Assembly: GCF_000626635.1 (NCBI RefSeq)
Contig: NZ_CP007451.1
Coordinates: forward strand, 4,880,501 to 4,944,500
DNA: 64,000 nt
Source: Draconibacterium orientale
GTDB taxonomy: Bacteria > Bacteroidota > Bacteroidia > Bacteroidales > Prolixibacteraceae
Direction: 5' to 3'
Positions within the stretch are counted from its first letter, which is position 1, and the number at the start of each line of letters is the position of its first letter. This document shows positions 8,721 through 16,671 of this stretch, piece after piece. A model generated the notes under the pieces. It saw only the letters and a list, made by a program, of their open reading frames with translations, was not told where the DNA came from and made no database searches. The position numbers and the translations under genes were made by a program.

Positions 8721-8750
8721 CAAATATACGAATTATGCGCTAAGTGAAAG
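8721..8750 (-). promoter_or_regulatory. possible promoter for pheA group
   Basis: On the minus strand the box TATATTTG (8721-8728) matches the Bacteroidota -7 consensus TAnnTTTG. About 17-20 bp upstream lies TTTC, a weak match to the -33 TTTG box. The implied leader is roughly 80 nt long. Confidence 0.4.
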
Positions 8751-8873
8751 TTTTTAGGGGTAGAATGCTTCAAAATTTAAAAAACAACCGTCATTATTCA
8801 CGAAATTAATTTTTCAATACTTTATGGATTGAAGATTCGGTAAAAAGTCGCAGTTCTTCAGTTCTCAGTTTGC

Positions 8874-9085
8874 AATTTTACAATTTATCAGTTTTGCAAT
8901 TCTTTTTACCACAGAGTTGCACTGAGAAGTCACGGAGTTGCACAGAGAGGGAAAGTAGCAGTCGCAGTTCTCTGTCGCAGTTTGCAATTTATCAGTTTTG
9001 CAATTATTTCTTACCACAGAGTTGCACTGAGAAGTCACGGAGTTGCACAGAGAGGAAAAGTAGCAGTCGCAGTTCTCTGTCGCAG
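8874..9085. repeat. two tandem copies of a 105-bp repeat
   Basis: Two nearly identical units follow each other with a period of exactly 105 bp, measured at ACCACAGAG (8909 and 9014) and at AGTAGCAGTCGCAG (8954 and 9059). Each holds the words ACCACAGAGTTGCACTGAG, AAGTCACGGAGTTGCACAG and TCGCAGTTCTCTGTCGCAG. The stretch is open in some frames, but the products are low-complexity shadows of the repeat. The 8635-9322 gap holds no gene that I can support. Confidence 0.8.
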
Positions 9086-9089
9086 TTAT

Positions 9090-9255
9090 CAGTCGCAGTT
9101 GCTGTTTGCTATTTTACAACTTTGCAATCTGCTTCAATCTTATATCAATCTCTATCAATCTTTTCTTACCACAAAGCAGGCACAGAGTTGCACAGAGAGA
9201 AAGAAAAAACGTCATCGAGAAGAACAGTTTGCAATTTAACAGTTTTACAATCTCC
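9090..9255 (+). repeat. dispersed intergenic repeat, copy A
   Basis: This stretch is closely repeated in the same orientation at 14869-15018. Shared words include TGTTTGCTATTTTACAA, AATCTGCTTCAATCTTATAT, CAATCTCTATCAATCTT and AACGTCATCGAGAAGAACAG. Copy A has an extra piece (GCAGGCACAGAGTTGCACAG) in its middle that relates it to the 105-bp repeats next to it. No coding function is visible. Confidence 0.8.
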
Positions 9256-9322
9256 TTCAGTCTCACCCTCTCAGTGCTTACCGTCTCAGCGCCCACGGGC
9301 TCATCCTCCCAATGCTCTCCGG

Positions 9323-10273
9323 CTAAAACGCAAAGCGCCCCTGCCCTGCAGCTTTTTGAGCAGCTTCGTATGCATTAATAATATCATTCATTATTTCGGC
9401 AACAGGCTTAATCTGATTTAGCTGTACCGAAACCTGGCCAATTTCCAGTTCGCCTTCGTCGAGATCGCCTTCGAACATTCCCTTTTTGGCGCGGCCACGA
9501 CCAAGTAATTCGGCCATTGCTTCAGGTGATTGCCCGGCTTTTTCGGCTTCGTCAACCTGATTAAAAAAGCTGTTCTTTACCAACCGCGTTGGAGCCAGTT
9601 TTTTTAGCGCCAGTTTTGTACCGCCTTCGCCTAACTCGGTAACCAATTGTTTAAACGCAGGGTGCGCCGACGATTCTTCGGCCACAGCAAATGCCGATCC
9701 TATCTGCACCCCATCAGCACCTAAAACCATTGCGGCCAGCATGGCCTCTCCCGATCCTATTCCTCCGGCAGCCAGCAAGGGTAAGTTGGTGGCTTTTCGT
9801 ACCGATGGAATCAAAGTCATCGTTGTGGTTTCTTCGCGTCCGTTGTGGCCACCGGCTTCAAAACCTTCGGCAACAATCGCATCAACACCGGCGGCCTCGC
9901 ATTTGCCGGCAAAAAAAGAGCTCGACACCACATGTGCCACAGTAATCCCTTTGTCTTTTAACCAGCCGGTCCATTTTTTAGGACTACCGGCCGAGGTAAA
10001 AACCACCGGCACTTCGTGTGCGGCAATAATATTCATAATCCGCTCAGTTTCGGGGTACAGTAAAGGCACGTTCACCCCAAATGGCTTATCGGTGGCAGCT
10101 TTTGTTTTCACAATGTGCTCCTCCAAAGTTCCGGGGTGCATCGATCCGGCACCAAGCAGCCCCAGTCCACCACTGTTACTAACTGCCGAAGCCAGTTTCC
10201 ATCCCGAACACCAAACCATTCCCCCTTGAATGACGGGGTATTTTATATTGAATAAATTACAAATACGATTCAT
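9323..10273 (-). CDS. nitronate monooxygenase / FabK-like flavoprotein
   Basis: The 316-residue TIM-barrel flavoprotein belongs to the 2-nitropropane dioxygenase family, which oxidises nitronates with FMN; some relatives are FabK enoyl-ACP reductases. Visible motifs: YPVIQGGMVWCSG at about 10-22, GGLGLLGAGSM at 34-44, AEGFEAGGHNGREE near 136-149 (family His in GGHNG), and LLAAGGIGSGEAMLAAMVLGADGVQIGSAF near 170-199 (FMN phosphate loop). It is cytoplasmic. It is alone on its strand, between the repeat field and the insertion sequence. The choice between nitronate oxidation and enoyl reduction is open. Confidence 0.85.
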   Translation of the reverse strand: MNRICNLFNIKYPVIQGGMVWCSGWKLASAVSNSGGLGLLGAGSMHPGTLEEHIVKTKAATDKPFGVNVPLLYPETERIMNIIAAHEVPVVFTSAGSPKKWTGWLKDKGITVAHVVSSSFFAGKCEAAGVDAIVAEGFEAGGHNGREETTTMTLIPSVRKATNLPLLAAGGIGSGEAMLAAMVLGADGVQIGSAFAVAEESSAHPAFKQLVTELGEGGTKLALKKLAPTRLVKNSFFNQVDEAEKAGQSPEAMAELLGRGRAKKGMFEGDLDEGELEIGQVSVQLNQIKPVAEIMNDIINAYEAAQKAAGQGRFAF

Positions 10274-10316
10274 AGTTCTTTCTTCAAAATATTAGAAATT
10301 GTGATTATGAAGTTGT

Positions 10317-11021
10317 TTAAAGTTTACGTAGTAAAATCACGGTAAATGCAAGTAAATTCAGTGCTTTCCAATGTGTCGCATTTGTTTCAAATCGTACTAA
10401 TATTGCTTTAAATGCATCAAGCCATGCGTTAGTGCGTTCCACAACAAATCTGCATTTATACAGTAAGTCGTCGAATAAGTATTCACTATTTATTCCATTG
10501 CGTTTGTTTTGATCAATATTGCCAATGATCTCTGTTTCCGAACAATAATGACGAAATTCTTCTGTATCGAATCCAGAGTCAGCATTTAAGAACAATCCAT
10601 CGGTGTGTACCCCTGAGTTTTCCAGAACGGCAATCATTTTTTTTGCCGTTGGAACCAGGTTGTATGCATCATTGTGATTCCCGTCAATAGGGTCGCTACA
10701 AGTCAGAGGGATTCCTTGGCTATCCGTTAAAATCAGCATATTACTTGTTTTTGCTTTTTTCCTCCCCTGATAGGCAACTGCTTCCCCACCACGTTTAGTT
10801 GGAGTATGTGTACCATCGAGCTGGATACTTGACAAGTCCAGCAAGTGTTTGTATTTGTTCAGGATGTTTTGCCACATCTCATCCCAGCTTCCGTCCTTGC
10901 ACCATTTTTGATAGTGGAAATACACACTTTGCCAGTTATATTTGCAACGGAAGAATTGTTTCATAGGTAATTGTCTCCATTGACATCCTGTCTTTAACCG
11001 ATATAGTATTGCTTCAAGCAC
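10317..11021 (-). CDS. IS5-family DDE transposase, 3' reading frame
   Basis: The single-frame product of 234 residues covers most of an IS5 transposase. It starts inside the N-terminal DUF4096-like domain (ILYRLKTGCQWRQLP) and carries the catalytic triad Asp69 (QLDGTHTP), Asp148 (LNADSGFD) and Glu195 (VVERTNAWLD). The GTG at 11019-11021 is unlikely to be the true start, because the same frame is open further upstream and encodes ICPYLKFGNS and the linker that normally opens this domain, but without an ATG, GTG or TTG. A short upstream frame beginning GTG-TTG at 11105-11110 enters this frame if ribosomes slip -1 at A AAA AAG (11084-11090). The full protein would then be about 263 residues. Confidence 0.85.
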   Translation of the reverse strand: MLEAILYRLKTGCQWRQLPMKQFFRCKYNWQSVYFHYQKWCKDGSWDEMWQNILNKYKHLLDLSSIQLDGTHTPTKRGGEAVAYQGRKKAKTSNMLILTDSQGIPLTCSDPIDGNHNDAYNLVPTAKKMIAVLENSGVHTDGLFLNADSGFDTEEFRHYCSETEIIGNIDQNKRNGINSEYLFDDLLYKCRFVVERTNAWLDAFKAILVRFETNATHWKALNLLAFTVILLRKL

Positions 11022-11083
11022 CTGATAATCTCTTACTTTTGTATTATTCTTTGAATTCCCAAATTTTAAATAGGGACAAATCT

Positions 11084-11090
11084 CTTTTTT
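11084..11090 (-). other. candidate -1 ribosomal frameshift heptamer
   Basis: On the minus strand the codons are ATA AAA AAG AGA, which gives the classic slippery heptamer A AAA AAG in the correct phase. The upstream frame reads (M/V)LSKSIIKK and stops 15 bases past the heptamer. A -1 slip continues as EICPYLKFGNSK into the transposase domain. The joined N terminus has the pattern expected for this transposase type. Confidence 0.6.
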
Positions 11091-11118
11091 ATTATACTTT
11101 TACTCAACACGATTTTTT

Positions 11119-11168
11119 GAAAGAATGATATAAAATATTGTGTCTCAATATTGAAATATCATTCTTTC
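11119..11168. repeat. long hairpin inside the IS, upstream of the transposase
   Basis: GAAAGAATGATAT at 11119-11131 is perfectly inverted at 11156-11168. The pairing continues with AATATTG against CAATATT around the loop TGTCT, separated by a small internal bulge. It lies between the right IS end and the probable transposase start. In RNA that reads into the IS from outside it would fold strongly; such structures can block translation of read-through transcripts. Confidence 0.75.
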
Positions 11169-11291
11169 TTTTCAACAGTTAACTTTTGACAACTTCTATA
11201 AATTAACATTAAGCTGAACGATTTTACAGTCGCAGAGGTTCAAAAAAATAGTGCTAAAAAAATTTAGGAGTGATTCGCTTATTCCCTGAAA

Positions 11292-12098
11292 CTACTTTTT
11301 ATGACCGGCAGTCTCGTCATCTTCAATGATGTTTTCTTCCAGAATTTGCACGAGCGTTTCTTTTGATAAACGCCGTTTAATTTCACCTTTCTGCGCTACC
11401 GAAACCGATCCTCTTTCTTCCGAAACTACGATACAAAGGGCATCGGTATTTTCGGTCATACCAACAGCTGCGCGGTGGCGAAGCCCCAAAGCTTTGTCGA
11501 GTTCCTTTTGGGTTAGCGGAAGAATACAGCCTGCTGCAACAATACGGTTTCCTTTAATAATTATAGCACCATCATGCAGTGGCGAATTCTTAAAAAATAT
11601 TGTGCGAATAAGCGCCGATGATATTTTTGCATTGATCTTTTCGCCGGTATTTATTTGGTCGTTTAATTCGGATTCTTTAGCCACAACAATCAGCGCACCT
11701 GTTTTTGTTTTTCCCATCGACTGGCAGGCATCAACAATATTATCAATCTGTTGATGATTGATACTTTTAGTTCTTCCCTGGCTAAACAATTTATCGAGCA
11801 TCAGAATTTTATTAACATTATAATTAGTGCCGATAAACACCAGAAACTTTCTGATCTCAGGGTGAAAAACAATAATAAGCGCCAGCACACCAACACCGAT
11901 AAACTGCCCCATTATTGACCCTAACAACTCCATGTTCAGCGCTCTCACAATCAGCCAAACCAGGTAGAGTGAAAACAGACCGATTACAATATTAAAAGCT
12001 ACCGTTCCTTTTATGAGACGGTAAAGCTGGTAGAGCAAAAATGCCACCAACAGAATATCGAGAATATCAAGAAATCTTATGGATATAAATGCAAGCAT
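11292..12098 (-). CDS. cdaA: diadenylate cyclase CdaA
   Basis: The enzyme makes cyclic di-AMP from two ATP. The 268-residue protein has three N-terminal membrane spans (about 10-28, 33-52, 60-78) and a cytoplasmic DisA_N catalytic domain. The two signature motifs are present: DGA at 176-178 (LHDGAIII) and RHR at 207-209 (GLRHRAAVG). The length is typical of CdaA/DacA. It overlaps the stop of folP by one base (TAATG), so the two genes are translationally coupled. Linkage of cdaA with folP is a pattern I recall from Bacteroidota. In other bacteria c-di-AMP controls potassium and osmolyte balance; no target is visible here. Confidence 0.95.
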   Translation of the reverse strand: MLAFISIRFLDILDILLVAFLLYQLYRLIKGTVAFNIVIGLFSLYLVWLIVRALNMELLGSIMGQFIGVGVLALIIVFHPEIRKFLVFIGTNYNVNKILMLDKLFSQGRTKSINHQQIDNIVDACQSMGKTKTGALIVVAKESELNDQINTGEKINAKISSALIRTIFFKNSPLHDGAIIIKGNRIVAAGCILPLTQKELDKALGLRHRAAVGMTENTDALCIVVSEERGSVSVAQKGEIKRRLSKETLVQILEENIIEDDETAGHKK

Positions 12099-12976
12099 TA
12101 AATGATTGTTGCTTTAATTTCACAAAATATTTTTACGGCTTCAACCGCTTCTTTTACGTCGTGTACACGCAAAATGTCAGCCCCACCCATTAACGCCAGA
12201 GTGTTGGCCACCGTCGTGCCGTTCAACGCCGTTTCGGGTTGAGCATCAAGTGCCTTCCAAATCATCGATTTACGGCTTAATCCCACCATTACCGGCAACT
12301 GGTAAACTTTCAAGGCATCGAGTTTGTTCAGCAATTCATAATTGTGGTCAACCGTTTTCCCAAATCCAAAACCGGGATCAAGAATAACTTCTTTTACGCC
12401 CAGTTTATTCAGCTTTTTTACACGCTCTGCAAAATACTGCGCCACCTCCCGAATCAGGTCGTCGTATTGAGGATCTTCCTGCATATCTAACGGCGTGCCC
12501 TTTATATGCGACAAAATGTATGGAACCTGCAATTTTGCAACAGTTTCGAACATATTGCTATCAAGCGATCCACCTGAAATATCGTTAATGATTATTGGCC
12601 CAACTTCATCAATAACACGCACAGCAACCCACGAACGAAACGTATCTACCGAAAGTGCCACATCGGGAAAAGCCGCGTGAATGGCTTTTACTGCGGGCAA
12701 CAAACGCGCCAGCTCCTCTTTTGTTGAAACCGTTTTCGACCCGGGACGCGTGGAAACCGCACCCACATCAATAATTCCGGCGCCATCGGCAACCATCTTT
12801 TCAACGGCCTTTAACATGGTGGCCTCATCTTCCATTTTTCCACCATCGAAAAACGAATCGGGCGTAATATTTACAATTCCGGCAACTACCGGAATGGATA
12901 AATCAACTTCCTTTTCGCCAAGATGTAATGTACTGTTTCGTTTTAGAAATTTACCCGCAGACTGCGTAATCAACAT
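12098..12976 (-). CDS. folP: dihydropteroate synthase
   Basis: The enzyme condenses p-aminobenzoate with 6-hydroxymethyl-dihydropterin pyrophosphate in folate synthesis, in the cytoplasm. The 292-residue protein shows the family motifs in order: GIVNITPDSFFDGG at about 33-46, DVGAVSTRPG near 71-80, VALSVDTFRSWVA, DISGG, LDPGFGFGKT, VGLSRKS and a C-terminal LRVHDVKEAVEAVKIF. It is the first gene of the folP-cdaA pair. It is divergent from the DUF1599 gene, with 192 bp between the starts for regulation. Confidence 0.95.
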   Translation of the reverse strand: MLITQSAGKFLKRNSTLHLGEKEVDLSIPVVAGIVNITPDSFFDGGKMEDEATMLKAVEKMVADGAGIIDVGAVSTRPGSKTVSTKEELARLLPAVKAIHAAFPDVALSVDTFRSWVAVRVIDEVGPIIINDISGGSLDSNMFETVAKLQVPYILSHIKGTPLDMQEDPQYDDLIREVAQYFAERVKKLNKLGVKEVILDPGFGFGKTVDHNYELLNKLDALKVYQLPVMVGLSRKSMIWKALDAQPETALNGTTVANTLALMGGADILRVHDVKEAVEAVKIFCEIKATII

Positions 12977-13168
12977 AAGAACTGAGCTTTTATGTTTAAC
13001 AAATCATTAACTATCTATTTATTGTCGTTAACTACAAATGTAGAATAAAACAGGCCAAATTTGCCATTTTTTCCTACTTTTATCCGGCAATTTGAGCATA
13101 CAAAAATACACAGAACTTAGCGATTTAAGCACAATTGGCTCAAGAAGAAGAAAAAAAGACACAAAATA

Positions 13169-13714
13169 ATGGACAGAACAAACCAGCAATACGACCAGGT
13201 AATTTCAATATGCCGTAATATATTTTCGAAGAAAATGACCGATTACGGAACAGCATGGCGAATATTGCGTCCGACCTCGCTTACCGACCAGATTTACATT
13301 AAAGCACAGCGCATACGAAGCATTGAAGAAAAAGGTGTTGCAAAAGTTGACGAAGGTGTAAAACCCGAATTTATTGGTATTATAAACTACTGCATTATGG
13401 GATTGATCCAGCTGGAGCTGGGGCCGTCGGACAAGCAAGTGCCAAACGAAACCATCCAGGAGCTTTACGACAAGTATTTTAACGAAGCCAAAACGCTGAT
13501 GATGGATAAAAACCACGATTATGGCGAGGCCTGGCGAAATATGCGCGTCAGTTCGTACACCGATCTGATTTTAATGAAAATACAACGCACAAAACAAATA
13601 GAGGATAATCAGGGGAAAACACTTATTTCGGAAGGAATTGATGCCAACTATATGGACATGATCAATTATTCGGTTTTTGCCATGATTAAAATTGAATTTG
13701 AAAACAACGAATAA
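13169..13714 (+). CDS. DUF1599 protein, two-repeat
   Basis: The 181-residue protein has two copies of one motif: KKMTDYGTAWRILRPTSLTD near 25-44 and KNHDYGEAWRNMRVSSYTD near 112-130, each followed by a helix with KAQR/KIQR and a tail with INYCIMGLIQLEL or INYSVFAMIKIEF. This matches DUF1599, a Bacteroidota family proposed to act on nucleotides or nucleotide modification; the function is not shown. It is cytoplasmic. It lies 9 bp upstream of the DoxX gene, so the pair is an operon. The order DUF1599, DoxX, tpiA next to folP-cdaA is one I recall from Bacteroides. Confidence 0.88.
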   Translation: MDRTNQQYDQVISICRNIFSKKMTDYGTAWRILRPTSLTDQIYIKAQRIRSIEEKGVAKVDEGVKPEFIGIINYCIMGLIQLELGPSDKQVPNETIQELYDKYFNEAKTLMMDKNHDYGEAWRNMRVSSYTDLILMKIQRTKQIEDNQGKTLISEGIDANYMDMINYSVFAMIKIEFENNE

Positions 13715-13723
13715 ACTCATCTT

Positions 13724-14848
13724 ATGAATATTGTTAAGCAACTCGCACGAATTCTTTTTGGTATTGTTTTTATTTTCTCCGGATTTGTAAAAGGAATCGA
13801 CCCCTGGGGATCGGCCTACAAATTTACCGACTACTTTAATGCCATGGGATTGGATTGGATGCTTTGGGCAGCATTTCCGCTGGGAGTTTTGCTGGCTTTT
13901 GCCGAATTTGCCATTGGTGTGGCCTTTTTCTTTAACTGGCGTATACGGTTATTTTCGTGGCTGGGCTTGTTATTTATGGCCTTTTTTACACCGTTAACAC
14001 TGTGGATCGCACTAAAAAATCCGGTTACCGATTGCGGTTGTTTTGGCGATGCACTGGTAATCTCGAACTGGGAAACTTTTTATAAAAACCTGGTATTCAT
14101 TACACTGGCAATTATTGTTGTTGTTAACCGAAACTGGTTTGCCGACAAAGTAAAAAGTATAGTTCCGGGAATACTGAGTATAGGTATTTTTATCGTTTAC
14201 TTTGGTATAGTTTACCACTCGTACAACCACTTGCCAATTTTTGATTTCAGACCTTACAAAGTGGGAACAAACATTCCGGAAGCAATGAGTATTCCTGATG
14301 ATGCGCCACAGGAAATCTACGAGAATATATTTTATTACAAGAACAAAAATACCGACGAGGTAAAAGAATTCACCGAAGAAAATTATCCGTGGCAAGACAC
14401 CACTAACTGGGAATACCACGACATGGAATCGAATTTGGTGCAGGAAGGTTACGAACCGCCCATTCATGATTTTACCATTGAATCGCCCGAAGGAGATGAC
14501 ATAAAAGACTTTTTTATTTACGACGAAAATTATGTGTTTATGCTGGTGGCTTACGACCTGCATAAAACCAGCACCAAGTCGCAGGAAGAAATAAACACAC
14601 TGGCGAATTGGGCAATGGATAAAGGGTATTCGTTTGTTTGCCTTACCTCTACACTGCAGGATGAAGCAATGGAATTTGCTGCGCAGAACGATGCGCCTTA
14701 CGAGTTCTTTAATTGCGATGAAATTACCTTAAAAACAATGATTCGTTCGAACCCGGGATTAATTGTTATGAAAGACGGAACCATTCTTGATAAATGGCAT
14801 TACAACGATATTCCTTCGCCCGAAGAGGTTGAGGCTGAATTTGAATAG
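13724..14848 (+). CDS. BT_3928-type DoxX family membrane protein
   Basis: The 374-residue protein has an N-terminal DoxX-like bundle of four membrane spans (about 5-25, 45-70, 75-95, 120-138). It carries the motif TDCGCFGDAL after the third span, as in proteins that handle redox or methylamine-utilisation partners. A further span lies at about 150-170. The C-terminal half (about 185-374) is soluble and resembles a thioredoxin-like fold but lacks a CxxC motif. The composite architecture matches the family named BT_3928. It forms an operon with the DUF1599 gene. No reaction is established. Confidence 0.85.
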   Translation: MNIVKQLARILFGIVFIFSGFVKGIDPWGSAYKFTDYFNAMGLDWMLWAAFPLGVLLAFAEFAIGVAFFFNWRIRLFSWLGLLFMAFFTPLTLWIALKNPVTDCGCFGDALVISNWETFYKNLVFITLAIIVVVNRNWFADKVKSIVPGILSIGIFIVYFGIVYHSYNHLPIFDFRPYKVGTNIPEAMSIPDDAPQEIYENIFYYKNKNTDEVKEFTEENYPWQDTTNWEYHDMESNLVQEGYEPPIHDFTIESPEGDDIKDFFIYDENYVFMLVAYDLHKTSTKSQEEINTLANWAMDKGYSFVCLTSTLQDEAMEFAAQNDAPYEFFNCDEITLKTMIRSNPGLIVMKDGTILDKWHYNDIPSPEEVEAEFE

Positions 14849-14868
14849 AGAGTTGCAGTCACAGTTTG

Positions 14869-15018
14869 CAGTCGCAGTTATTGTTTGCTATTTTACAATT
14901 TAGCAATCTGCTTCAATCTTATATCAATCTCTATCAATCTTCTCTTAGCACAAAGTTCCACGAAGAGAAAGGAAAAACGTCATCGAGAAGAACAGTTTAC
15001 AATTTAACAGTTTTGTTA
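14869..15018 (+). repeat. dispersed intergenic repeat, copy B
   Basis: This is the second copy of the repeat at 9090-9255, in the same orientation and starting 20 bp after the DoxX gene. The shared words are TGTTTGCTATTTTACAA, AATCTGCTTCAATCTTATAT and AACGTCATCGAGAAGAACAG. Copy B lacks the internal GCAGGCACAGAGTTG piece of copy A. Confidence 0.8.
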
Positions 15019-15059
15019 TTTAGCAATCACATTAAATCTCACCGCCTCAGTGCTCACTC

Positions 15060-15365
15060 TATTCATCTCAAACCAATCTCCATCAATCTCAAAAACCTGT
15101 CAGAGAAGCATTATCTTATGGAAGATAGCCTTGCTCTTCTTTCAGAGAATCACTATCAGATGTCAGCGCATCATTATCTTATGGGAGATAAACCCTCGCT
15201 GATGTTTTTTTACGATTATCTTCTTTTAGAGAAAAGCAACCGGAAGAAAGATGGCGTGTGTCTTATAAAAGAAGGAGACCGTATTACGTTTTGAAATGAA
15301 TCGCTGCCGCTAGATGACTATAAACCTTTACCAGATAACCGTTATCTTACAGGCGATGAATAGGA
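15060..15365 (+). pseudogene. decayed repeat-like coding remnant
   Basis: Translation in one frame gives a degenerate short-period pattern: KHYLMEDSLALL, NHYQMSAHHYLMGDK, then, after a stop and in a later piece, LPDNRYLTGDE. The recurring (H/R)YLMxDx words suggest the remains of a repetitive sequence. It follows copy B of the dispersed repeat. There is no start with a credible leader and no recognisable family, so I treat it as a relic or spurious open frame. The stretch 15440-15480 adds a tandem GTATCCAGTATCCAGTATC run. Confidence 0.3.
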
Positions 15366-15619
15366 TCGGATATCAAGCCTCATGGCAAAAGTGTAAAGGA
15401 AAAAAGAAAAAGTTGAGCGTAGCGTCGGTAGCAAGAGTATAAAGTCCGGTATCCAGTATCCAGTATCTAGTATCAAGCCTCCAGCCTCTCATTCAACCAA
15501 TTTTAAATAAACAAATAGTTAATAATATTTAAGCATTATTTTCAATGCCCCGCGAATCAATAATTTCGGTTAAATTTGTGATCGATTTTTGAAAACCGAA
15601 TAAACTAAAATTCAATAAT

Positions 15620-16378
15620 ATGAGACAAAAGATAGTTGCAGGAAACTGGAAATGTAACACCACTTTACAAGAAGGTGTTGAGTTGGCAAAAGCTGTTGAT
15701 GCCGTTGTAGCAAGCGAAGCTGCTGACGATGTGGTGGTTGTTTTGGGAACACCATTTACACACATTACAAAAGTAGTTGACACCGTAAATACCGACAGAA
15801 TTGGTGTTGCTGCACAAAACTGTGCTGCTGAAGCAAAAGGCGCTTTCACTGGCGAAGTTTCTGCCGAGATGGTAAAATCAACAGGTGCTGAGTACGTAAT
15901 TTTAGGTCACTCTGAGCGTCGTGAATACTATGGCGAAACAAGTGAAATCCTGAACAAAAAAGTTGCCCTTGCACTTGAAAACGGATTAACTCCGATCTAC
16001 TGCTGTGGTGAAGCATTAGATATTCGCGAAGCCGGTACACACAACGAATATGTTGTTAACCAATTGGAAGAAACAGTATTCCAACTGTCAGCTGACGATT
16101 TCAAAAAAATCGTTATTGCTTACGAACCAATCTGGGCCATCGGTACTGGTGTAACTGCCAGCTCTGAGCAAGCACAAGATATGCACGCTAACATTCGCGC
16201 TGCAATTACCGCTAAATTTGGCGAAGAAGTTGCTGAAGGAACTTCAATCCTTTATGGTGGTAGCTGCAAACCAAGCAACGCAAAAGAATTGTTCGCCAAC
16301 AAAGATGTTGACGGTGGTTTAATTGGTGGTGCTGCGTTAAAAGCTGAAGACTTCATCGGAATCATCAACGGTTTCTAA
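15620..16378 (+). CDS. tpiA: triosephosphate isomerase
   Basis: The enzyme interconverts dihydroxyacetone phosphate and glyceraldehyde 3-phosphate in glycolysis and gluconeogenesis. The 252-residue protein has all catalytic residues: Lys11 in AGNWKCN, His97 in LGHSERRE and Glu169 in [11 protein letters not shown]. The phosphate-binding tail YGGSCKPSN and [10 protein letters not shown] is intact. Codon use looks more biased (GCT, GGT, GAA) than in neighbouring genes, as expected for a highly expressed enzyme. A strong terminator follows at 16405. The repeat field upstream separates it from the DoxX gene. Confidence 0.98.
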   Translation: MRQKIVAGNWKCNTTLQEGVELAKAVDAVVASEAADDVVVVLGTPFTHITKVVDTVNTDRIGVAAQNCAAEAKGAFTGEVSAEMVKSTGAEYVILGHSERREYYGETSEILNKKVALALENGLTPIYCCGEALDIREAGTHNEYVVNQLEETVFQLSADDFKKIVIAYEPIWAIGTGVTASSEQAQDMHANIRAAITAKFGEEVAEGTSILYGGSCKPSNAKELFANKDVDGGLIGGAALKAEDFIGIINGF

Positions 16379-16404
16379 GGAAACTATCAAATTGCAAAAT
16401 ACAT

Positions 16405-16442
16405 AAAAGCCATTTTCTGCACAGTCGGGAAATGGCTTTTTT
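16405..16442 (+). terminator. intrinsic terminator of tpiA
   Basis: AAAAGCCATTT at 16405-16415 pairs with AAATGGCTTTT at 16430-16440, followed by TT. It lies 27 bp after the tpiA stop. The A-rich left arm makes it possibly bidirectional. Confidence 0.85.
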
Positions 16443-16671
16443 GGTAACAATAATCTGGCACCTGCCATTTTAAATTCATATTTACTACATTTGTTCCCGG
16501 TCTTTCGAAACATCTGCCAGAGTCGCATTGTTATTCAAAGGATCGTGATCTTATTTGTTGAGTCAAATTTTTTGTTGCATGAAACGAGCAGGCAATACAG
16601 TACTCCCGGGAGGAGTATTTAAAAGCATGCGAGTTTTATACTACACTGCCAAAAGCAAACATTTTAACTGT

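Larger units (their letters stand above)
10309..11196 (-). mobile_element. IS5-type insertion sequence, complete, 888 bp
   Basis: The ends are imperfect inverted repeats: GAAGTTGTTTAAAGTT at 10309-10324 and, on the other strand, GAAGTTGTCAAAAGTT at 11181-11196 (14 of 16 match). The triplet TAT directly flanks both ends (10306-10308 and 11197-11199), a plausible 3-bp target duplication. Inside is one transposase gene on the minus strand with intact DDE residues. Size, gene type and short duplication fit the IS5 family. It inserted between the nitronate monooxygenase gene and cdaA and disrupts no recognisable gene. Confidence 0.85.

Noticed and set aside
8870-9421. Open frame of 183 codons across the repeat field
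   Set aside because: The product is Ser/Gln/Cys-rich and simply mirrors the 105-bp DNA repeat; it runs into the nitronate monooxygenase gene on the other strand.
9090-15018. Composite transposon bounded by the two 150-bp repeats
   Set aside because: The repeats have no transposase, no clean ends and no target duplication; they look like intergenic repeats.
14866-15294. 142-residue protein after the DoxX gene
   Set aside because: The first half is the dispersed repeat, the second half a degenerate short-period sequence; no start region or family.
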